Positions 45,873 to 55,518 of a stretch of 64,000 bases of DNA are shown one piece after another. Position 1 is the first letter of the stretch. Each line of letters begins with the position of its first letter. The position numbers were made by a program, and so were the translations under genes. The stretch covers positions 124,001 to 188,000 of the forward strand of contig NZ_JASBQE010000008.1 of NCBI RefSeq assembly GCF_029960785.1. The letters are read 5' to 3'. The stretch is from Polyangium sp. 15x6. Lineage in GTDB: Bacteria; Myxococcota_A; Polyangia; Polyangiales; Polyangiaceae. The notes under the pieces were generated by a model that was not told where the DNA came from, did not search any database, and saw only the letters and a list, made by a program, of their open reading frames with translations.

Positions 45873-46475
45873 ATGCTACCGCGTCGCCTTCCCCGCCTCC
45901 ACGCGGCACTCGCCGCCTCCGTGCTCTCCGCGCTCGTCTCGCTCGCCCCGGCCGAGGCCTCGGCCGACAGCAAGATCGCGGTCGTCGACGTCCAGCAGGC
46001 CGTCATGCAGACCGAGGACGGCATCCGCGCGCAGGGCACGTTGAAAAAGCTCTTCGACAAGCGCCAGAAGGAGCTCGACGCGAAGCAAGAGGAGCTCCAG
46101 CGCGCGCGCGAGGACATCGAGCGCCAGGCCCGCGTGCTCTCGCGCGAGGCCCTCGCCCGCCGCATGGAGGACTGGCAGCGCCGCATGGTCGAGCTCCAGA
46201 CGAGCTTCGTCGACTACAACAAGGAGCTCCAGAAGAAGCAGGGCGACCTGACGGGCCCGATCCTTCGCAAGATGATGGGCATCATCACCCGCCTCGCGAA
46301 GAAGAGCGGCTACGAGCTCATCCTCGACCGCTCCGCGACGCCTTACGCGCGGCCGGATCTCGACCTCACCGAGCAGGTCGTGCAGATGTACAACTCCGGC
46401 GGCGACGGCGGCGGCGACGCCCCGGCCGAGGGCGGCGGCGACAAGCCGTCGGGAGGCGGCGACGAAAAGAAGTAG
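45873..46475 (+). CDS. OmpH/Skp-family periplasmic chaperone
   Basis: A 200-residue exported protein. The signal peptide ends near AEASA, followed by [19 protein letters not shown], the conserved start of Skp/OmpH. A long charged coiled coil ([22 protein letters not shown]) and a C-terminal [28 protein letters not shown] complete the family plan. Skp carries outer-membrane proteins across the periplasm. A Gly-rich tail is extra. lpxD and fabZ follow, as in many Gram-negatives. Confidence 0.93.
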   Translation: MLPRRLPRLHAALAASVLSALVSLAPAEASADSKIAVVDVQQAVMQTEDGIRAQGTLKKLFDKRQKELDAKQEELQRAREDIERQARVLSREALARRMEDWQRRMVELQTSFVDYNKELQKKQGDLTGPILRKMMGIITRLAKKSGYELILDRSATPYARPDLDLTEQVVQMYNSGGDGGGDAPAEGGGDKPSGGGDEKK

Positions 46476-46485
46476 CGGCGGCGCC

Positions 46486-47445
46486 GTGCTCCCCGCGCCC
46501 GTGCCTCTCCGCGAGCTCGCGGCGAAGCACGGCGGCATGCTCGATCCGGGTCTCGAGGACGCCGTCGTGTCCCGCGTCGCCCCGGTCGATGTGGAGACCT
46601 CCGAAGGCGCGACGACGCTCGCGCCGCTGCTCTCGCGCCGCTACCTCGAAGCCGCGCGCGCGAGCGCGACCTTCTTGCTCGTCGACGGTCCGCTCGCCTC
46701 GCTCGTGCCCGCGGGCAAACGCTGGATCCACCCGCGCGCCGCGTACGCGCTCGCCTGCGTGCTCGAACAGGTTCCTCGGCCCGAGCCCGTGGATGCCCGC
46801 GCGCTCGCGCGGATCGATCCTCTCGCGATCGTCGATCCCACCGCGATCATCGGCCCCTTCGCCGTCGTGTATGCCGGCGCCGAGATCGGCCCGCACTGCC
46901 GCATCGAGCCGCACGTCGTCGTCTACGGCGGCGTCTCGCTCGGCGCGCGTGTCACGGTCGGCGCCTCGTCGGTCCTCGGGCGCCCCGGGTTTGGCTGGGC
47001 CGCATCTCCCACCGGCGGCGTCGTGCGGATGCCGCAGCTCGGCGGCGTCGTCGTCGAGGACGACGTCGAGATCGGCCCGCTCTGCACCGTCGACGCGGGC
47101 ACGCTCGCGCCGACCGTGATCGGCCGCGGCGCCAAGCTCGACGCGCACGTGCACGTCGGCCACAACGCCTCGATCGGCGAGGGCACGCTCGTCGCGGCGC
47201 AAGCGGGCTTCGCGGGCTCGTCGCGCATCGGCGCGGGCGTGCTCGTGGGCGGGCAGGTCGGCGTCGCGGATCATTGCGAGGTCGGCGCGGGGGCGCGTCT
47301 CGCGGCGAAGGCGGGCGTCATCGGCGACGTGCCCGCGGGCGCGGTCTTCGGCGGGTATCCAGCGGTCGAAAAGGCGCGGTGGCTGCGGGCGACGGCGCGT
47401 ATTCTCGAAGAGCCGGGGCGCAAGCGGAAGGGACGGTCAGGGTGA
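46486..47445 (+). CDS. lpxD: UDP-3-O-acylglucosamine N-acyltransferase
   Basis: A 319-residue left-handed beta-helix acyltransferase of lipid A synthesis. The uridine-binding N-terminal domain is short but visible ([12 protein letters not shown]), and the hexapeptide repeat region follows ([25 protein letters not shown]). The catalytic His is H226 in [15 protein letters not shown] 46486 starts ten bases after the skp stop. Its stop overlaps the fabZ start as GTGA. Confidence 0.94.
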   Translation: MLPAPVPLRELAAKHGGMLDPGLEDAVVSRVAPVDVETSEGATTLAPLLSRRYLEAARASATFLLVDGPLASLVPAGKRWIHPRAAYALACVLEQVPRPEPVDARALARIDPLAIVDPTAIIGPFAVVYAGAEIGPHCRIEPHVVVYGGVSLGARVTVGASSVLGRPGFGWAASPTGGVVRMPQLGGVVVEDDVEIGPLCTVDAGTLAPTVIGRGAKLDAHVHVGHNASIGEGTLVAAQAGFAGSSRIGAGVLVGGQVGVADHCEVGAGARLAAKAGVIGDVPAGAVFGGYPAVEKARWLRATARILEEPGRKRKGRSG

Positions 47446-47912
47446 CCGAAGGGGCCAACGTAAAACTCCCGATCGAGGTGCGCGAGATCCTCACGATCTT
47501 GCCGCACCGGTATCCGATGGTGATGGTCGATCGCGTGACGGAGCTCGTCCCGGGCGAGCGCATCGCGGGGCACAAGTGCGTCGCGTACAACGAGCCCTGG
47601 TTCCAGGGCCATTTCCCCTCGCACCCGATCATGCCCGGCGTCCTCATCGTCGAATCGATGGTGCAGATCGGCGGCCTGCTCGCGCACGCGTCCGACCCTG
47701 CGCGGGCCGAGCAGCCCAAGGTCGTGCTTTTCCTGGGCATCGACAAGGCGCGCTTCCGCCGGCCCGTCGTGCCGGGTGACCGGCTCGACCTCTCCGCCAC
47801 CGCCCTCCAGCGACGGGGCCCGGTGTGGAAGCTCCGGGGCGAGGCGCGCGTCGACGGCAACCTCTGCGCCGAGGCGGAGATGCTCGCGCAGGTCGCGGAC
47901 GCCTCGCGGTGA
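47442..47912 (+). CDS. fabZ: 3-hydroxyacyl-ACP dehydratase
   Basis: A 156-residue hot-dog-fold enzyme that dehydrates 3-hydroxyacyl-ACP in fatty-acid synthesis. It has [13 protein letters not shown], catalytic H57 in [12 protein letters not shown] and E71 in [11 protein letters not shown] 47442 overlaps the lpxD stop; a longer upstream frame is antisense-like. Its own stop overlaps the start of the methyltransferase gene (GTGA), so all three are coupled. Confidence 0.95.
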   Translation: MTEGANVKLPIEVREILTILPHRYPMVMVDRVTELVPGERIAGHKCVAYNEPWFQGHFPSHPIMPGVLIVESMVQIGGLLAHASDPARAEQPKVVLFLGIDKARFRRPVVPGDRLDLSATALQRRGPVWKLRGEARVDGNLCAEAEMLAQVADASR

Positions 47913-49336
47913 CGGCGCTTTCGCGGGCCTCGCGCGTCGAGCGTGGGGACTGGCAAACGCCCCTCGATCTCGCGCGGCAAGTCTCTCGCCTCGCCGCGCG
48001 GCTCGGCGCGCGCCCGGCCTCGATCCTCGAGCCCACGTGCGGCCGCGGCGCCTTCCTCACGGCCGCCGCCGAGGTTTTTCCGGACACCCCCGCTCGCGGG
48101 TTCGACATCGACCCCGGGCACGTGGAGACGGCGCGCCGCGCGCTCGCGGGCCGCCCGGTCGAGATTGCCCTCGGCGATTGCTTCGAGGTCGCGTGGGAGG
48201 ACGTGCTCGCGGCGATGCCGGATCCGGTCCTCGTGCTCGGCAATCCGCCCTGGGTCACGAGCGCGGACCTCGGCGCGCTCGGCTCGCGGAATTTGCCGAA
48301 GAAATCGAATTTCAAGCGATTCCGGGGCCTCGACGCCCAGACCGGCAAGAGCAATTTCGACGTCTCGGAGTGGATCCTCCTGCGCCTGCTCAGGGCGCTC
48401 CGGGCCCGTGATTTCCGCATGGTCGTGCTCTGCAAAAGCAGCGTGGCGCGGCGGGTGATGGAGCACGTGATCGGCGAGGGCCTCTCGCTCTCGGGCGCGA
48501 CGTACCGGATCGACGCGCGTGGCGCCTTCGACGTGTCGACGGCGGCCGTGGTGATGACGCTCGCGACGGATCCGCCCGGATCTTCGCCTGCGCGCGGCTG
48601 GGCCGTCTTCGATTCGCTCGACGCCGAAGCCCCCCGGCGGACGATGGGCGTGCACGGCGGCCGGCTCTACAGCGACATCGATCGATTCGAGCGCACGCAG
48701 AGCCTCGAAGGCCAATGCACGCCGGCGTGGCGCTCGGGGCTCAAGCACGACTGCGCGCCGGTGATGGAGCTCGAGGCGAGGGACGGCGCGCTCGTGAATG
48801 GCCTCGGCGAGCGGGTCGACATCGAGGATTCGGTGGTCTTCCCGCTGCTCAAGGGCTCGGACGTGGCGAATGGCCGGCGCCCGGGGAGGCGCTTCGTGCT
48901 CGTGCCACAACGCTCGCTCGGCGAGGAGACGCGGACCTTGCAAGCCGATGCGCCGCGCGCGTGGGCCTACCTCGTCCGGCACGAGGGCAAGCTCGACGTC
49001 CGCAAGAGCTCCATTTACCGCGACAAACCTCCGTTCTCGGTCTTCGGCATCGGCCCGTACACGTTCGCGCCCTACAAAGTGGCGATTTGCGGGCTGTACA
49101 AGAAATTTTCCTTCTCGCTGGTGGAGCCGCACGAGGGGCGCCCGGTGGTGCTCGACGACACGTGTTACTTCCTCCCGTTCGAGGCGCGCGAGGAGGCCGA
49201 GGCGGCGCTCCGGGCCTTGCAGAGCGAGGAAGCGCGGGCCTTCTTCGAGGCGCGCGTCTTCTGGGAGGACAAGAGGCCGATCGGGAAAGCCCTCTTGCAG
49301 TCGATATCGTTGAAGGCGCTCGAGCGCCCCCTCTGA
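47909..49336 (+). CDS. N6-adenine DNA methyltransferase-like protein (NPPW type)
   Basis: A 475-residue protein starting at GTG 47909. GDWQTPLDLARQVSRL and the SAM motif LEPTCGRGAFLTAA (about residues 38-51) are followed by the catalytic GNPPWVT (near residue 112), the order of gamma-class N6-adenine methyltransferases such as TaqI/Eco57I. Further matches are KSNFDVSEWILLRLL and VVLCKSSVARRV. The C-terminal half (about 240-475; target recognition in this class) has SSIYRDKPPFSVFGIGPYTFAPYKVAICGLYKKF. No restriction partner is nearby, so it is an orphan. Confidence 0.85.
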   Translation: MTALSRASRVERGDWQTPLDLARQVSRLAARLGARPASILEPTCGRGAFLTAAAEVFPDTPARGFDIDPGHVETARRALAGRPVEIALGDCFEVAWEDVLAAMPDPVLVLGNPPWVTSADLGALGSRNLPKKSNFKRFRGLDAQTGKSNFDVSEWILLRLLRALRARDFRMVVLCKSSVARRVMEHVIGEGLSLSGATYRIDARGAFDVSTAAVVMTLATDPPGSSPARGWAVFDSLDAEAPRRTMGVHGGRLYSDIDRFERTQSLEGQCTPAWRSGLKHDCAPVMELEARDGALVNGLGERVDIEDSVVFPLLKGSDVANGRRPGRRFVLVPQRSLGEETRTLQADAPRAWAYLVRHEGKLDVRKSSIYRDKPPFSVFGIGPYTFAPYKVAICGLYKKFSFSLVEPHEGRPVVLDDTCYFLPFEAREEAEAALRALQSEEARAFFEARVFWEDKRPIGKALLQSISLKALERPL

Positions 49337-49489
49337 CGACGCGCGTCGACGAGCCTGCGGCGGCCCTCGCGCAATCGTGACGCGGGGCACGCACGCACAC
49401 GCCTGCTTTCCGGGGCTCGAACAATGGTACCATGGGAGGTTGGCTGCGGAGTGCTTTGCGTCCCAACCACGATCTTACGGGGATGAACC

Positions 49490-52006
49490 ATGAAGCGATC
49501 CCGATCTTACGGAATGGAATCAATGACGACGACCCTCGGCGCGCGGCACGGAGGGCTCGCGCTCACCGCGCTCGTCACGGCGCTCGTTTCCCTCGGCTGC
49601 TCCGGAGGCGGTGATGGCACGGGCGGCGCGGGGGGCACCGGCGGCACCGGCGGTGAAGGCGGCGCCGCGTCGTCGTCGTCGTCGAGCGGAGGAGGCACGT
49701 GCGCCCCCGGGCAAGCCGCGTGTAGCGGGGCGTGCGTCGACCTCGACACGGACCCGACGAACTGCGGCGCCTGCGGCAGCGCGTGCGCGGTGGGCGAGGT
49801 CTGCTCGCAGGGCGCCTGCGCCCTCAACTGCGCCGGCGGCACCACGAAGTGCGGCGATCTGTGCGTCGATACCAACCTCGACCCCGCGAACTGCGGCGCC
49901 TGCGGCAGCACGTGTGCGCCCGGCGAGGTCTGCTCGCAGGGCGCCTGCTCGCTCACCTGCGCCGGCGGCACCACGAAGTGCGGCGATCTGTGCGTCGATA
50001 CCAACCTCGACCCCGCGAACTGCGGCGCCTGCGGAAGCACGTGTGCGTCCGGCGAGGTCTGCTCGCAAGGCGCCTGCTCGCTCACCTGCGCCGGCGGCAC
50101 CACGCAATGCGGCAGCGCCTGCGTCAACCTCTCGAACGACCCGGCGAACTGCGGCGCATGCGACAACACCTGCCCGGCGGGTCAGGTCTGCACGAGCGGC
50201 GCCTGCGCGCTCACCTGCGTCGGCGGCGCCACGAAATGCGGCGATGCCTGCGTCGACACCTCGAACGACCCGGCGAACTGCGGCGCATGCAACACCGTCT
50301 GCGCGATCGGCGAGGTCTGCTCGCAGGGCGCCTGCGCGCTCGCCTGCGCCGGCGGCACCACGAAATGCGGCGATGCCTGCGTCGACACCTCGAACGACCC
50401 GGCGAACTGCGGCGCATGCAACACCGTCTGCGCGATCGGCGAGGTCTGCTCGCAGGGCGCCTGCGCCCTCACCTGCGCCGGCGGCACCACGAAATGCGGC
50501 GGCGCCTGTGTCGACCCGATGAACGACCCGTCGAACTGCGGCGCCTGCGGCAATGCCTGCGCGGCCGGCGAGGTCTGCTCGAACGGCGCCTGCGGATTCG
50601 CCTGCGCCGGCGGCACCACGCAATGCGGCAGCGCCTGCGTGAACACGATGAACGACCCCGCCCACTGCGGCGCGTGTGACAATGCCTGCGCGGCCGGCGA
50701 GGTCTGCTCGAACGGCGCCTGCGGCGTGAGCTGCGGCGGCGGCACCACGCAATGCGGCAGCACGTGCGTCGACACCTCGAGCAACAAGGCGAACTGCGGC
50801 GCCTGCGGCAACGCATGCTCGTCGAGCCAGGTCTGCGCGGCCGGCGCCTGCGCTTGCCTCCCCGGACAGAGCACGTGCGGCGCGAGCTGCGTGAACCTGT
50901 CCGACAACAGCCTCGCCTGCGGCGACTGCAACACCGCGTGCGGCTCGAACCAGGTCTGCGCGGCCAGCGTCTGCACGAACCTCGTGCTCGGCAATGGCAG
51001 GGTGGGCGGCACGTACACGGGCACGTTCCCGCCGACGGTCGCCGTCCTGTATGCGGGCACGACGAACGACCTCCAGACCAAGCTCCAGGCCACGGGCGCG
51101 TTCGCGTCCGTCGGCTTCGTCAACATCAACAGCACGACCCCGACGCTGGCGCAGATGAAGGCCTACGACGCGGTCGCGGTCATGACGTACCTCTCGGTCA
51201 CGGCCACGATCGGCGACAACCTGGCCGACTATTACGAGCAGGGCGGCGGCGTCGTGCTCTTCGATTACGAGGCGCAGGAAACGGGCACGTTCGGCCTGAA
51301 GGGTCGCTTCGCCACGCAATACACGCTCTCGACGCCCATCGCGGCGGCCTCGTTCCTCACGACGAAGGTCACGCTCGGCACGATTCTCGAGCCGGGCAGC
51401 CCGCTGCTCACGGGCGTCACGACGTTCGGCTACCAGGTCTCGTCCCCGCTCCACATGCCGGCGTCGGCCTTCAACAAGAACAACCCGATCGTCGTCGCGC
51501 AGTACTCGGACGGCACGCCCGCCCTGGTCCGAAGCGTGGTATCGAGCGGCCCCGCGACCGGGCGCAATCTGATCGAGATCAACGGCTTCGGCCATTCGTC
51601 CGCGGGCAACTCCACCTACGGCTGGGATTCGACGACCGACGGCGCGAAGCTCGTGCGCAATGCGCTGCTCGCGTCGATGCCGCTGCCGGCCTTCACGACG
51701 GCGCAGCAGGTGAGCTTCGCGAGCCAGGCGGTCTACACGCAGAGCGCGCCGCAGACGTTGACGTACACGAACCCGTCGAATAGCTCGCAGACGATCACGG
51801 CGCTCTCGCTGAGCGGGGCGCACATCGGCGAGTTCACGGTGACGCCGTCTTCGCCCTTGCCGGTCACGGTCCCGGCGGGCGGCACGTTCACGGCGGACGT
51901 CCATTTCAAGCCCGCGGGCACGGGGCTCCGGGCCGCGACGCTTTCGGCGACGGTATCGGGGCTCTCGGGCAAGGCCACGACCCTGCTTCAGGGAACGGGC
52001 ATGTGA
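49490..52006 (+). CDS. large lipoprotein with tandem Stig1-like Cys repeats
   Basis: An 838-residue protein. The signal region ends in VSLGC (lipid Cys) followed by a Gly/Ser-rich linker. Then about ten Cys-rich repeats of 42 residues occupy roughly residues 70-500, with the pattern C-x2-G-T-x-CG-x2-CV-x3-D-P-x-NCGACGxxCxxGxVCSxGAC. The C-terminal 330 residues contain an alpha/beta domain (TVAVLYAGTTNDLQTKLQATG, VVLFDYEAQETGTFG) and a final Ig-like strand domain (TVPAGGTFTADVHFKPAGTGLR). ATG 49490 is taken; ATG 49514 is possible. Role likely surface attachment. Confidence 0.85.
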   Translation: MKRSRSYGMESMTTTLGARHGGLALTALVTALVSLGCSGGGDGTGGAGGTGGTGGEGGAASSSSSSGGGTCAPGQAACSGACVDLDTDPTNCGACGSACAVGEVCSQGACALNCAGGTTKCGDLCVDTNLDPANCGACGSTCAPGEVCSQGACSLTCAGGTTKCGDLCVDTNLDPANCGACGSTCASGEVCSQGACSLTCAGGTTQCGSACVNLSNDPANCGACDNTCPAGQVCTSGACALTCVGGATKCGDACVDTSNDPANCGACNTVCAIGEVCSQGACALACAGGTTKCGDACVDTSNDPANCGACNTVCAIGEVCSQGACALTCAGGTTKCGGACVDPMNDPSNCGACGNACAAGEVCSNGACGFACAGGTTQCGSACVNTMNDPAHCGACDNACAAGEVCSNGACGVSCGGGTTQCGSTCVDTSSNKANCGACGNACSSSQVCAAGACACLPGQSTCGASCVNLSDNSLACGDCNTACGSNQVCAASVCTNLVLGNGRVGGTYTGTFPPTVAVLYAGTTNDLQTKLQATGAFASVGFVNINSTTPTLAQMKAYDAVAVMTYLSVTATIGDNLADYYEQGGGVVLFDYEAQETGTFGLKGRFATQYTLSTPIAAASFLTTKVTLGTILEPGSPLLTGVTTFGYQVSSPLHMPASAFNKNNPIVVAQYSDGTPALVRSVVSSGPATGRNLIEINGFGHSSAGNSTYGWDSTTDGAKLVRNALLASMPLPAFTTAQQVSFASQAVYTQSAPQTLTYTNPSNSSQTITALSLSGAHIGEFTVTPSSPLPVTVPAGGTFTADVHFKPAGTGLRAATLSATVSGLSGKATTLLQGTGM
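49696..50981 (+). repeat. 126-bp tandem repeats coding for Stig1-like units
   Basis: Units of 126 bp follow one another in this part of the lipoprotein gene. Two neighbours, starting near 50217 and 50343, are almost identical in DNA as well as protein, which points to recent duplication or gene conversion; the outer units are more diverged. Confidence 0.8.
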
Positions 52007-52076
52007 CCCGAGGGAGGGTGCTCCTCCGCGCCTCGCCGAGGTTTCACCCCAAACCCGAACAAGGACCCGTCCTGGA

Positions 52077-52117
52077 AGCTTGATGCGTCGACCGCGGTGC
52101 GGTCGACGTATCAAGCT
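52077..52117. repeat. 19-bp inverted repeat with 3-base loop
   Basis: The left arm (52077-52095, beginning AGCTTGATGCGTCGACC) and right arm (52099-52117) pair over 19 positions with a single G-T mismatch around GGT. It lies between the stops of two convergent genes. The long stem and minimal loop could end transcription, or be a protein-binding or mobile-element relic; there is no T-tract. Confidence 0.7.
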
Positions 52118-52188
52118 CGGAGCGAGACGTGCCGCGCGCCACGCCCGGATCCGCTCCCCGTCACCAATAGGTCACGCCGGGGGAGTGG

Positions 52189-55100
52189 TCAGGGTGTGTC
52201 GATGGCGGGCGGCAGCGCCTCGAGCCCAGCGCTCTTGGCGCCGCATTGCCCGGTCGGTTCGGGACAGCCGCAGAGATTGTCGTGGCTCCCCTCGAAGGAC
52301 CAATCGTAGCCGGCTTCGTTCTCTCCATTCAGGTCGAATTTGTGGCAGACGAGCTGGCTGGACACGACCTGGATCGTGCTGCCGAAATTAGCGATGCCCG
52401 CACGCGTATTGTTCTCCACTCGGGTTTCCGCGATGGCGACGGAGGGCGGAAGGGCACCCCATGTCGAGACGAACGCCGGATCGGAAGCCGCCGTGATCCC
52501 GTCACCGCCCTGTTCGTACTGGTTCGGCGTCGTGCCGCGTACGAGCGTCGATTCAATGGTTGCGTCCGAGTTCACCACGAAGATGCCGGATTCATGGTTG
52601 TCCTCGATGAGACAAGCATACACCTCGGCGTTTGCCCGCTCCCCAGTCGCCTCGTCCAGTTGCACCTGAATACCTCGTCCCAAGTCACCATCTTCCCGAA
52701 GCTGGGAATCCCGCACCACACTCGCCTCGATCCGGACATCCGCCCCCAACATGCCGATGCCGAGCCTCTTGTTTTTTTCGATGAGCGCTGCGCGTACGAT
52801 GACGTTGGCATGCTCTCCCGTGGGGGCGTTCTCGACCATGATACCGGCGGTGGACTGGTTCTCCCGCACCACTGTCGCCTCGATGAGCACATCCGACGAG
52901 CCGACGTAAATGCCTACATCGGAGTTCTGCTCGATCGTACATGCGTATACGGTGGCGTTCGAGCGCTGGCCCGCATTGCCCGCTCCTGCCGTGAACGGTA
53001 CACTCTGTATGTTGATGCCCCGACCCGGTCCTTCCGTCCCGTCCGACATCGTTTTGCGAACCAGCGTAGCCTCGATCAGCGCCTCCGCGCCTACGACGGA
53101 GATACCTATGCTGTGGTTGTCATGAATACTGGATTGCCGTACCGTCAGGGTTGCGGGCGCCCCTGTCTCCCAAGATACGACCTCGATACCTCGCCCGGAC
53201 TCTACGGCTCCGTCAGGCATGGTTTCCCGAACGGCGGTCCCATCGATCTCCATGTCCGAGTCCTTGACCAACACGCCAAAACCGTGGCTTTTTTCCACGA
53301 TCGAATGGGTCAGCGTCACATTGGCTCTCTGGGCCGGCCCCAGAAGCGTCTCGGCCACGAGGCCAATTCCATTGACCCCGTTTGCTCCGGGCTGAGTCGC
53401 CCGGATCACCGTTGCCTCGACGGTAACATCGGACGCACCCACGTACATACCGATTTCGTGATTATTTTCGATGAGACAATCCGACACCGCGACCTTCGCG
53501 CGAGGAATGTCATGAGAAGAGGTCGCCACGATCATCCCCCAGCCGAGTTTCCCGTCTCCGTCCAGCTGGGTTCCTTGAACCACCGTAGCCTCGACGGAAG
53601 CGTCCGAATCGAGCACGTGCAAGCCGTGGATGTGGTTTTTCTCGAGCCGTGATCCGCGAACGATGACATTCGAGCGAGCTCCCGTGTCGGGCTGGGACAC
53701 CAATTTGATTCCTGCGCTATACGTACCCACGTCGATGGGCTTCGTCTCGCGGACCACCGTCGTCTCGATCAACCCATCCGAACCCATCAGAAGAATGCCC
53801 CCTTCACGATTGTCATCGATGAGCGACGCGCGCACCGTCACGTCCGATCGTACATCGGGTCCAGATCCCTGGGCCCAGATACCGCCTCCTGATTGCCCGC
53901 TACCATCGAGGGGGGTCCCCCGCACGACCGTCGATTCAATCACCGCGTCCGATGCCGCCACGAAGATGCCGAACTGATGGTTCTTCTCCAGGAACGACCC
54001 GCGAACGGTCGCATGGGAGCGCCCTACTGTCGTGCGGCCTATTTCGATACCCCGCCCCGATTGCCCATTCCCGTCGGGCAGCGTCCCGGTGACCACCGTC
54101 GCCTCGACGAGCACGTCGGAAGCTAGGACGAAGATCCCCGTCTCGTGATTTCGTTCGACGCTCGAATCGCGCACCGTGAGGTGGGACCGCGTCGTATCGT
54201 CCGGCTGAGCAAGGATGCCTCTTCCAGCCGCCCCACCAGCATCGCTCTTCGTCTCGCGCACCACCGATCGCTCGATCGTGACCGTGGCTCCCAATGCAAC
54301 CACGCCGGCCGAAGTCGCGCGCTCGACGAGCGAATTCGTCAACGCAATCACCGCTGAGCTCGCGACCGAGTTGACTGCTGCGATCCCGAGATCTCCTGTA
54401 TCGTGGACGCGAACCCTGTCCAGCACGACGTCGACCGACCCGATGGCGATACCGTACTTCGGACCGGTGATCGAAATCCCTCGCACTTCGCTCGCACTCG
54501 CGGCGGCCCCTCGAACCAAAATGGCCGTGAGTCCATTGCTCGTCCCCGCGATCTCCACCATCGACGGGCACCTCCCCCACAACTTCACCGGTTTCCCTTC
54601 AATGGTCAGATTTTCCGCATACGTACCTGCCGCAATCGCGACGATCGCGCCAGTCGCCGCCGCGTTCAGCCCAGCCTTGATCGTCTTCCACGGCTTCGCC
54701 TGCGACCCGTCGCTGTCGTTCAGCGGATACGCCGCATTCACGAACTCGGTCGTTGCATCGACAGGAATGTTCCCCCAATCGCCCGTGCCGCACGGCGCGA
54801 CCTCGCGACAAACCATGTCTCCCGGCACGGCCATCATCCCATCGGGACAAGGATCCATCGGCAGAATCGGCGCACAGCCTTGATGGCCATCCGGCGAAAA
54901 CCCCGTCGCGCAGAGCTCCTGCGGAATCCCCGCAGCCTGGCACCCACCCCCTGCCTTCTCCATCTCCCCCGGCGGGCAGGCCATGTCCGGCGGCAGGCCC
55001 GCCGGCGCGCATCCACCCCCCGCCATTTCCCATTCCCCCGGCGGGCACACCATGTCTGGCGGCAGGCCCGCGGGTTGACACTGACCATCCTCGAGCAACA

Positions 55101-55236
55101 GCTCTCCCGCAGGGCAGGTCTTGGGCGACGCCGCGGGCGCCGCCTCCGGTTCGCTCGAGCATCCCTCGGACGCGAGGAGCACGAGCAGCAGCGCGAGCAC
55201 CAAACACCTCGAGAGAGGGCGCATCATCGACAGCAT
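52189..55236 (-). CDS. lipoprotein with right-handed parallel beta-helix
   Basis: A 1015-residue exported protein. The hydrophobic N terminus (CLVLALLLVLLASEGC) gives a likely lipid site, followed by three Cys-containing repeats with PPDMxCPPGE. A DUF1565-like opening (DSDGSQAKPWKTIKAGLNAA, AIVAIAAGTYAENLTI) begins a long beta-helix of about 25 coils with turns such as DSDVLVEATVVRGT, IEKNHxxGI and RVENNTRAGI. Third codon positions are visibly less G/C-rich than in neighbouring genes, which hints at transfer. ATG 55236 has GGAG six bases upstream. Such helices often bind or cut polysaccharide; no catalytic residues were identified. Confidence 0.82.
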   Translation of the reverse strand: MLSMMRPLSRCLVLALLLVLLASEGCSSEPEAAPAASPKTCPAGELLLEDGQCQPAGLPPDMVCPPGEWEMAGGGCAPAGLPPDMACPPGEMEKAGGGCQAAGIPQELCATGFSPDGHQGCAPILPMDPCPDGMMAVPGDMVCREVAPCGTGDWGNIPVDATTEFVNAAYPLNDSDGSQAKPWKTIKAGLNAAATGAIVAIAAGTYAENLTIEGKPVKLWGRCPSMVEIAGTSNGLTAILVRGAAASASEVRGISITGPKYGIAIGSVDVVLDRVRVHDTGDLGIAAVNSVASSAVIALTNSLVERATSAGVVALGATVTIERSVVRETKSDAGGAAGRGILAQPDDTTRSHLTVRDSSVERNHETGIFVLASDVLVEATVVTGTLPDGNGQSGRGIEIGRTTVGRSHATVRGSFLEKNHQFGIFVAASDAVIESTVVRGTPLDGSGQSGGGIWAQGSGPDVRSDVTVRASLIDDNREGGILLMGSDGLIETTVVRETKPIDVGTYSAGIKLVSQPDTGARSNVIVRGSRLEKNHIHGLHVLDSDASVEATVVQGTQLDGDGKLGWGMIVATSSHDIPRAKVAVSDCLIENNHEIGMYVGASDVTVEATVIRATQPGANGVNGIGLVAETLLGPAQRANVTLTHSIVEKSHGFGVLVKDSDMEIDGTAVRETMPDGAVESGRGIEVVSWETGAPATLTVRQSSIHDNHSIGISVVGAEALIEATLVRKTMSDGTEGPGRGINIQSVPFTAGAGNAGQRSNATVYACTIEQNSDVGIYVGSSDVLIEATVVRENQSTAGIMVENAPTGEHANVIVRAALIEKNKRLGIGMLGADVRIEASVVRDSQLREDGDLGRGIQVQLDEATGERANAEVYACLIEDNHESGIFVVNSDATIESTLVRGTTPNQYEQGGDGITAASDPAFVSTWGALPPSVAIAETRVENNTRAGIANFGSTIQVVSSQLVCHKFDLNGENEAGYDWSFEGSHDNLCGCPEPTGQCGAKSAGLEALPPAIDTP

Positions 55237-55518
55237 GGCTTTCTCCACGGACACGGGAGGAACTGGCGACGAGCGATGGTAACATGGAGTCCGCTCGGGG
55301 GGCGCGGAGCTCGTCAGGAAGGTGACGGAGGCGTTCGCGACGCGCAGCCGCGATGTCGAGCGCAGTCGTGGCTCGCTGGCGGGGGGCGAGGCCTCGGGCC
55401 TGAGGCTTTGGTACAGGCCTCTCGTGTTGCGGCGGAAGACGACGAATTGGGAGCTTGCGACATCCGCGCGGGATCGTCTTGGGGACGCCAAGCTACTGGC
55501 ACGCGTGCCGGCGGGGTT

